Below are positions 33,301 through 34,476 of a stretch of DNA of 34,476 nucleotides, in pieces (within the stretch, counting starts at the first letter, position 1; each line of letters opens with the position of its first letter). Under the pieces are notes generated by a model that worked only from the letters and a program-made list of their open reading frames with translations, did no database searches and was not told where the DNA came from. The stretch spans positions 1-34,476 of the forward strand of contig JAHHIB010000092.1 of NCBI GenBank assembly GCA_019359075.1, read 5' to 3'. The stretch comes from Kalymmatonema hyalinum WJT4-NPBG1 (GTDB lineage: Bacteria > Cyanobacteriota > Cyanobacteriia > Cyanobacteriales > Nostocaceae). The translations under genes and the position numbers were made by a program.

Positions 33301-34376
33301 CTTCTGGCAGTTTGGACAACAGCATTAAACTGTGGGATGTAGCAACTGGCAAATCACTCCAAACCCTCACTGGGCATGGCAGTTCTGTCACAAGCGTAGT
33401 TTTCAGTCCTGATGGCAAGACGATTGCTTCTGGCAGTTGGGACAACAGCATCAAACTGTGGGATGTGGCAATTGGCAAATTACTCAAAACTCTTAATGGA
33501 CATAGTGGTTCTGTCAGAAGCGTAGTTTTCAGTCCTGATGGCAAGACGATTGCTTCTGGCACTTCGGGCGACAGCATCAAACTATGGGATGTGGCAACTG
33601 GCAAATCACTCCAAACCCTCATTGGGCATCGCAGTCGTATCACGAGCGTAGTTTTCAGTCCCGATGGCAAGACGATTGCTTCTGGCAGTTGGGACAACAG
33701 CATCAAAGTGTGGGATGTGGTAACTGGCAAATCACTCCAAACTCTTTCTGGGCATGGCAGTTCTGTCACAAGCGTCGTTTTCAGTCCTGATGGCAAGACG
33801 ATTGCTTCTGGCAGTGATGACAACAGCATCAAACTGTGGGATGTGGCAATTGGCAAACAACTCCAAACCCTCTCTGGGCATCGCAGTCGTGTCACGAGCG
33901 TCGTTTTTAGTCCCGATGGCAAGACGATTGCTTCTGGCAGTGTGGACAAGACAGTCATTTTATGGAATTTAGATTTAGATAACTTAGTGAGCGCAGGTTG
34001 CAACTTGCTCAATAATTACCTAGTAGTTCATCCGGAGGTGTTGGAGGAGTTAAAGGAATGCCATACTCCATCTTTATTGGAGCAAGCGGCATCTGTGCTG
34101 ATTATGCAAGGTGAAAAGCTCGCAAGAAATGATGATACTGAGGCTGCTGTTGCTAAGTTCCGCAAAGCTCAAACGTGGGATTATCGTTTAAAATTTGACC
34201 CACACGCAAAAGCACAAGAGTTTGCGAACAAAGGACTAGCTGAATTTTTGATTACCGAAGGAAAGACTTTTGTGAGAGGCGGGGAAGTGAAGGAAGCAGT
34301 AGAAGCTTACGCAGCCGCTCAACAGCTAGATCCAAAAGTGGAAATTGACGCTAGTAGTTCACCACAGAGATTTTGA
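30360..34376 (+). CDS. STAND-type NTPase with 14 WD40 repeats (N-terminus damaged)
   Basis: 1338 residues from a TTG at 30360. The frame is open from 30195 without an ATG, and its upstream part (DNAPQLYINIL...FKIKQERLSIEQQFG) is clearly coding, so the natural start is uncertain. The NTPase domain has Walker A GHSGVGKSS (65-73) and Walker B VLIFDQFEEFF (Asp238). Between them, residues 128-211 are twelve 7-residue repeats. A winged-helix-like part follows (PANRYQLVHDYLAEFIRQ), then one membrane segment at about 509-531. Fourteen WD40 repeats (nt 32226-33992) form two seven-bladed propellers, and a helical tail ends the protein. Such proteins act as sensors in signalling, cell death or phage defence; the ligand here is unknown. 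Confidence 0.85.
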   Translation: MRAFIGAGRLQATRQANLSPLVETRGGASLQEVAPEISASARLRDVERLIERIGRPDYKLIVIHGHSGVGKSSLVNAGLVPALKNKAIGIQDNLVVVVRVYTNWLDELGRQIVEALREMGRWVDDTQTSASDTHAPASNTQVPISDTQAPVSDTQRRVSNTQRRVSNTQRRVSNTQRRVSNTQRRVSNTQRRVSNTQRRVSNTQRRVSNTQTPYSPTALLEQLRQCETQNLRPVLIFDQFEEFFFVDIAPQQRRQFFEFVGECLNILSVKVILSLRVDYLHYLLECNDLPSMKIISNDILSNHVLYKLGNFSPTDAKSIIQQLTERANFHLEPALVGELVQDLARELGEVRPIELQVVGAQLQTEDITTLAKYRECGTKEELVKRYLNAVVEDCGEENQQTAEFVLYLLTDEKGTRPLKTRAELERDLQALAADVMREASKLDLILEIFVESGLVVLLRENPANRYQLVHDYLAEFIRQQQEPKLSQVMAELERERKQRKLGEQKLNRFLRVALAGSVAAGLVLAVLAGTAWDAAQRAEEQKKQADTQRKQAQISEIKALTNSSEAFSNSEQTLDALIDGIKAGGTLRKTDWAKADTRMRTVATLQQAVYKQPKENKVIEVNTLEGHSSYVSSVVFSPDGKTIASSSWDNTVKLWDVATGKPLNTLKGHSSYVTSVVFSPDGKTIASGSLDKSIKLWDVATGKSLQTLTGHRDSVWRVVFSPNGKTVASNTWDNSIKLWDVATGKLLQNLSGHRDSAWSFFVFSPDGKTIASGSRDNSIKLWDVATGKPLQTLSGHRSSVTSLVFSPDGKTIASGSRDNSIKLWDVATGKSLQTLTGHRSSVTSVVFSPDGKTIASDSLDNSIKLWDVATGKPLQTLSGHRSSGTSVVFSPDGKTIASGSRDNSIKLWDVATGKPLQTLSGHRSSVTSVVFSPDGKTIASGSWDNSIKLWDMATGKSLQTPTGHGSSVTSVVFSPDGKTIASGSLDNSIKLWDVATGKSLQTLTGHGSSVTSVVFSPDGKTIASGSWDNSIKLWDVAIGKLLKTLNGHSGSVRSVVFSPDGKTIASGTSGDSIKLWDVATGKSLQTLIGHRSRITSVVFSPDGKTIASGSWDNSIKVWDVVTGKSLQTLSGHGSSVTSVVFSPDGKTIASGSDDNSIKLWDVAIGKQLQTLSGHRSRVTSVVFSPDGKTIASGSVDKTVILWNLDLDNLVSAGCNLLNNYLVVHPEVLEELKECHTPSLLEQAASVLIMQGEKLARNDDTEAAVAKFRKAQTWDYRLKFDPHAKAQEFANKGLAEFLITEGKTFVRGGEVKEAVEAYAAAQQLDPKVEIDASSSPQRF
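30422..30451. repeat. Palindromic dispersed repeat inside the NTPase coding sequence
   Basis: TGTAGAGACG (30422-30431) and CGTCTCTACA (30442-30451) are perfect 10-base inverted arms around 10 bases. The GTAGAGACG...CGTCTCTAC motif is a common intergenic palindrome in cyanobacteria; here it reads through in frame as V-E-T-R-G-G-A-S-L-Q. Confidence 0.8.
30741..30992 (+). repeat. 21-bp tandem repeat (12 units) within the NTPase gene
   Basis: Exactly 252 bases, or 12 x 21. The first four units are degenerate (TSASDTH, APASNTQ, VPISDTQ, APVSDTQ) and the last eight encode RRVSNTQ with near-identical DNA, differing mainly at one R position (CGA/CGG). Because the unit is a multiple of three, all frames stay open, which creates false reading frames on both strands. 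Confidence 0.95.
32226..33992 (+). repeat. Fourteen tandem 126-bp WD40 units
   Basis: 1767 bases, 14 units of 42 codons, with one extra codon in unit 4 (AWSFFVFSPDG). The units are nearly identical (GHxSxVxSVVFSPDGKTIAS and DNSIKLWDVATGK cores) at protein and DNA level, which indicates recent amplification or gene conversion. Confidence 0.93.
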
Positions 34377-34425
34377 CAGGTGTCCAGGTTACTGAGAAAC
34401 TAGTTGAAAATCTCGGTATTCACAA

Positions 34426-34476
34426 ATGGCAGAAAAATACATCGTTAACCTCACACAAGAGGAATATTCATCACTA
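34426..34476 (+). CDS. Start of a probable IS630-like transposase (cut by the window edge)
   Basis: Seventeen codons from ATG 34426: MAEKYIVNLTQEEYSSL. This resembles the N-terminus of IS630-family helix-turn-helix transposases (K-Y-I-V-x-L-T-x-E-E). Too short for certainty; the rest lies outside the window. Confidence 0.5.
   Translation, partial: MAEKYIVNLTQEEYSSL

Noticed and set aside
32372-34012. Long minus-strand open frame (546 codons) across the WD40 region
   Set aside because: It is the antisense shadow of the repeated WD40 units; its repeating sequence mirrors the 126-bp period and has no independent start or family.

Overview
The window reads as a chromosomal segment of a filamentous, probably heterocyst-forming (Nostocales-type) cyanobacterium. 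The evidence is the many GCGATCGC (HIP1-like) octamers, the short tandem repeats between genes (GGGACTA, TTCTATC, GAATGAA, TGATAAC types), the cyanobacterial gene set (chlI, cruF/cruG, rnhA with a C-terminal extension, a TPS-type haemagglutinin) and the large TPR-CHAT and NTPase-WD40 proteins. Assignment to genus is not possible from sequence reading alone.

Layout. 0-4 kb: a small metal-binding HMA protein (minus strand), a repeat-filled spacer, then alaS. 4-8 kb: an accessory islet with a solitary OLD-family ATPase/Toprim nuclease, a Phd/YefM antitoxin whose PIN toxin is cut to 35 residues, a DUF4870 membrane protein, and an intact Panacea-antitoxin/RelE-like toxin pair. 8-11 kb: small orphan genes (conserved 86-aa protein, methyltransferase, GNAT, phosphatase-like protein, orphan DUF433 antitoxin). 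11.2-17.6 kb: a TPR-CHAT protease gene (11 exact 102-bp TPR units), a 128-aa protein and a 468-aa protein with two C-terminal membrane helices, read as one operon, then rnhA. 17.8-20 kb: cruG and cruF of myxol/carotenoid glycoside synthesis. 20.3-22.2 kb: a small membrane protein, rpmA, rplU and a small Cys-rich protein. 22.6-25 kb: a YcgL-type nucleotidyltransferase and an IS5-family element that splits a 98-aa membrane protein gene. 25-26.1 kb: chlI. 26.5-29.9 kb: a small exported protein and a two-partner-secretion haemagglutinin. 30.1-34.4 kb: a STAND NTPase with 14 WD40 repeats, with a broken N-terminus and a 21-bp minisatellite inside the NTPase domain. The right edge holds the first 17 codons of a probable IS630-like transposase.

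How the genes relate. The core genes (alaS, rplU-rpmA, chlI, cruFG, rnhA) are conventional. Between them sit conflict-type genes: the OLD nuclease, toxin-antitoxin pairs or relics, the TPR-CHAT operon and the NTPase-WD40 receptor. The best candidate for an undescribed system is the 11187-16654 operon: a caspase-like CHAT protease with a repeat sensor, a small linker protein and a putative membrane effector. This functional reading is an inference from architecture and gene order; nothing in the sequence proves it.
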